Positions 5,373 through 5,725 of a stretch of DNA of 5,725 nucleotides are shown here, piece after piece. Under the pieces are notes generated by a model, which ran no database searches, had not been told where the DNA came from, and worked only from the letters and a program-made list of their open reading frames with translations. Position numbers and translations under genes: made by a program. This DNA is from Methylotenera_A sp040387095 (GTDB lineage Bacteria; Pseudomonadota; Gammaproteobacteria; Burkholderiales; Methylophilaceae): contig JAZKEJ010000019.1 in assembly GCA_040387095.1 (NCBI GenBank), positions 1-5,725 of the forward strand. The letters are read 5' to 3'. The number at the start of each line of letters is the position of its first letter. Position 1 is the stretch's first letter.

Positions 5373-5380
5373 ATGCAAAT
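5348..5380 (+). promoter_or_regulatory. Two mutually exclusive hairpins over the methyltransferase start codon
   Basis: Hairpin A pairs AAGCCATTT (5348-5356) with AAATGGCTT (5363-5371), a perfect 9-bp stem with a 6-base loop ending one base before the ATG. Hairpin B pairs ATTTGCAT (5353-5360) with ATGCAAAT (5373-5380), which contains the start codon. The two share bases and cannot form together. There is no Shine-Dalgarno sequence here. The structures are exact; a role in translation control is inference. Confidence 0.45.
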
Positions 5381-5725
5381 TCCTGACAATCTAAAATCAC
5401 TGCTGCAGCCGAATCAATCCATCACATTACTAAAAGCCCTGCATATCCTTACTGTTGACGGAAAGCTTAACCAGGACAGCCGCCGCAAACTCAAACAAGT
5501 GACGCATTTAATCAATTTTATTGCGCCATTGTTAAATGAGGTATTTGTTTACAATACAAATCCAACCATTGTCGATCACGGTGCAGGCAAATCTTACTTA
5601 GGTTTCATTTTGTATGATTTGTTGTTAAAACAGCACGCAGCAGGGCAAGTTGTTGGCATAGAAACCCGGTCTGAATTAGTCGAAAAATCTAAAGTTTTAG
5701 CAGCTGATTGCGGTTTTGATCGCAT
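5373..5725 (+). CDS. Class I SAM-dependent methyltransferase, 3'-truncated by the window edge
   Basis: From the ATG at 5373 the frame stays open to the last base (117 full codons), so the C-terminal part is missing. The N-terminal 55 residues are helical and charged (KALHILTVDGKL, then SRRKLKQVTHLINF), followed by a Rossmann-type SAM site: beta-1 with TIVDHGAGKSYLGF (about 65-78, motif I) and beta-2 ending in VVGIE (about 92-96), whose Glu normally binds the SAM ribose, then a helix TRSELVEKSKVLA. The GAGKSYL form of motif I recalls the Methyltransf_32 group rather than small-molecule methyltransferases, but the substrate cannot be told from this part. An in-frame stop at 5327-5329 and the absence of other start codons after it fix the ATG. 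No ribosome binding site is visible. It is divergent from the sigma operon. Confidence 0.85.
   Translation, partial: MQIPDNLKSLLQPNQSITLLKALHILTVDGKLNQDSRRKLKQVTHLINFIAPLLNEVFVYNTNPTIVDHGAGKSYLGFILYDLLLKQHAAGQVVGIETRSELVEKSKVLAADCGFDR

Overview
The window looks like a chromosomal segment of an AT-leaning betaproteobacterium. The best clue is a minus-strand cluster of an RNA polymerase sigma factor, a DUF3619-type membrane protein and a DUF3106-type secreted protein, an arrangement I associate with Betaproteobacteria. The low GC and Lys/Asn-rich proteins would fit Methylophilaceae such as Methylotenera, but that placement is inference. No transposase, tRNA, rRNA, CRISPR array or phage gene is visible.

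Left part (1-2226, plus strand): two second-messenger genes. The first is the 3' part of a membrane-anchored GGDEF protein with an intact GGEEF active site and an RxxD inhibitory site, so probably an active diguanylate cyclase. After a 277-base AT-rich gap, which holds a candidate promoter overlapped by a palindrome, comes a class III nucleotide cyclase. It has an N-terminal cytoplasmic catalytic domain, one membrane helix, a long Lys/Pro-rich linker and a short periplasmic tail with a CX9C motif. Its metal and transition-state residues are present, but the usual base-selecting Lys/Asp pair is not.

Middle (2235-3445, minus strand): ylqF/rbgA, a circularly permuted GTPase of ribosome assembly, meets the cyclase tail to tail with only 8 bases between. 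Upstream of ylqF is a 272-base gap rich in inverted repeats, including a compound palindrome with perfect 14-bp arms at 3219-3268.

Right-middle (3446-4992, minus strand): the cluster reads sigma factor -> DUF3619 -> DUF3106, with gaps of 16 and 52 bases, so it is probably one operon. Its layout is a cytoplasmic sigma factor, a one-helix membrane protein with a basic cytoplasmic side, and a secreted helical protein built from 18-residue repeats. This resembles a sigma / anti-sigma / periplasmic-sensor module, and it is the most interesting hypothesis in the window.

Right end (4993-5725): a 380-base AT-rich divergent intergenic region carries a candidate promoter for the sigma operon. It is followed by the 5' part of a SAM-dependent methyltransferase gene that runs off the window. 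Two mutually exclusive hairpins surround its start codon.
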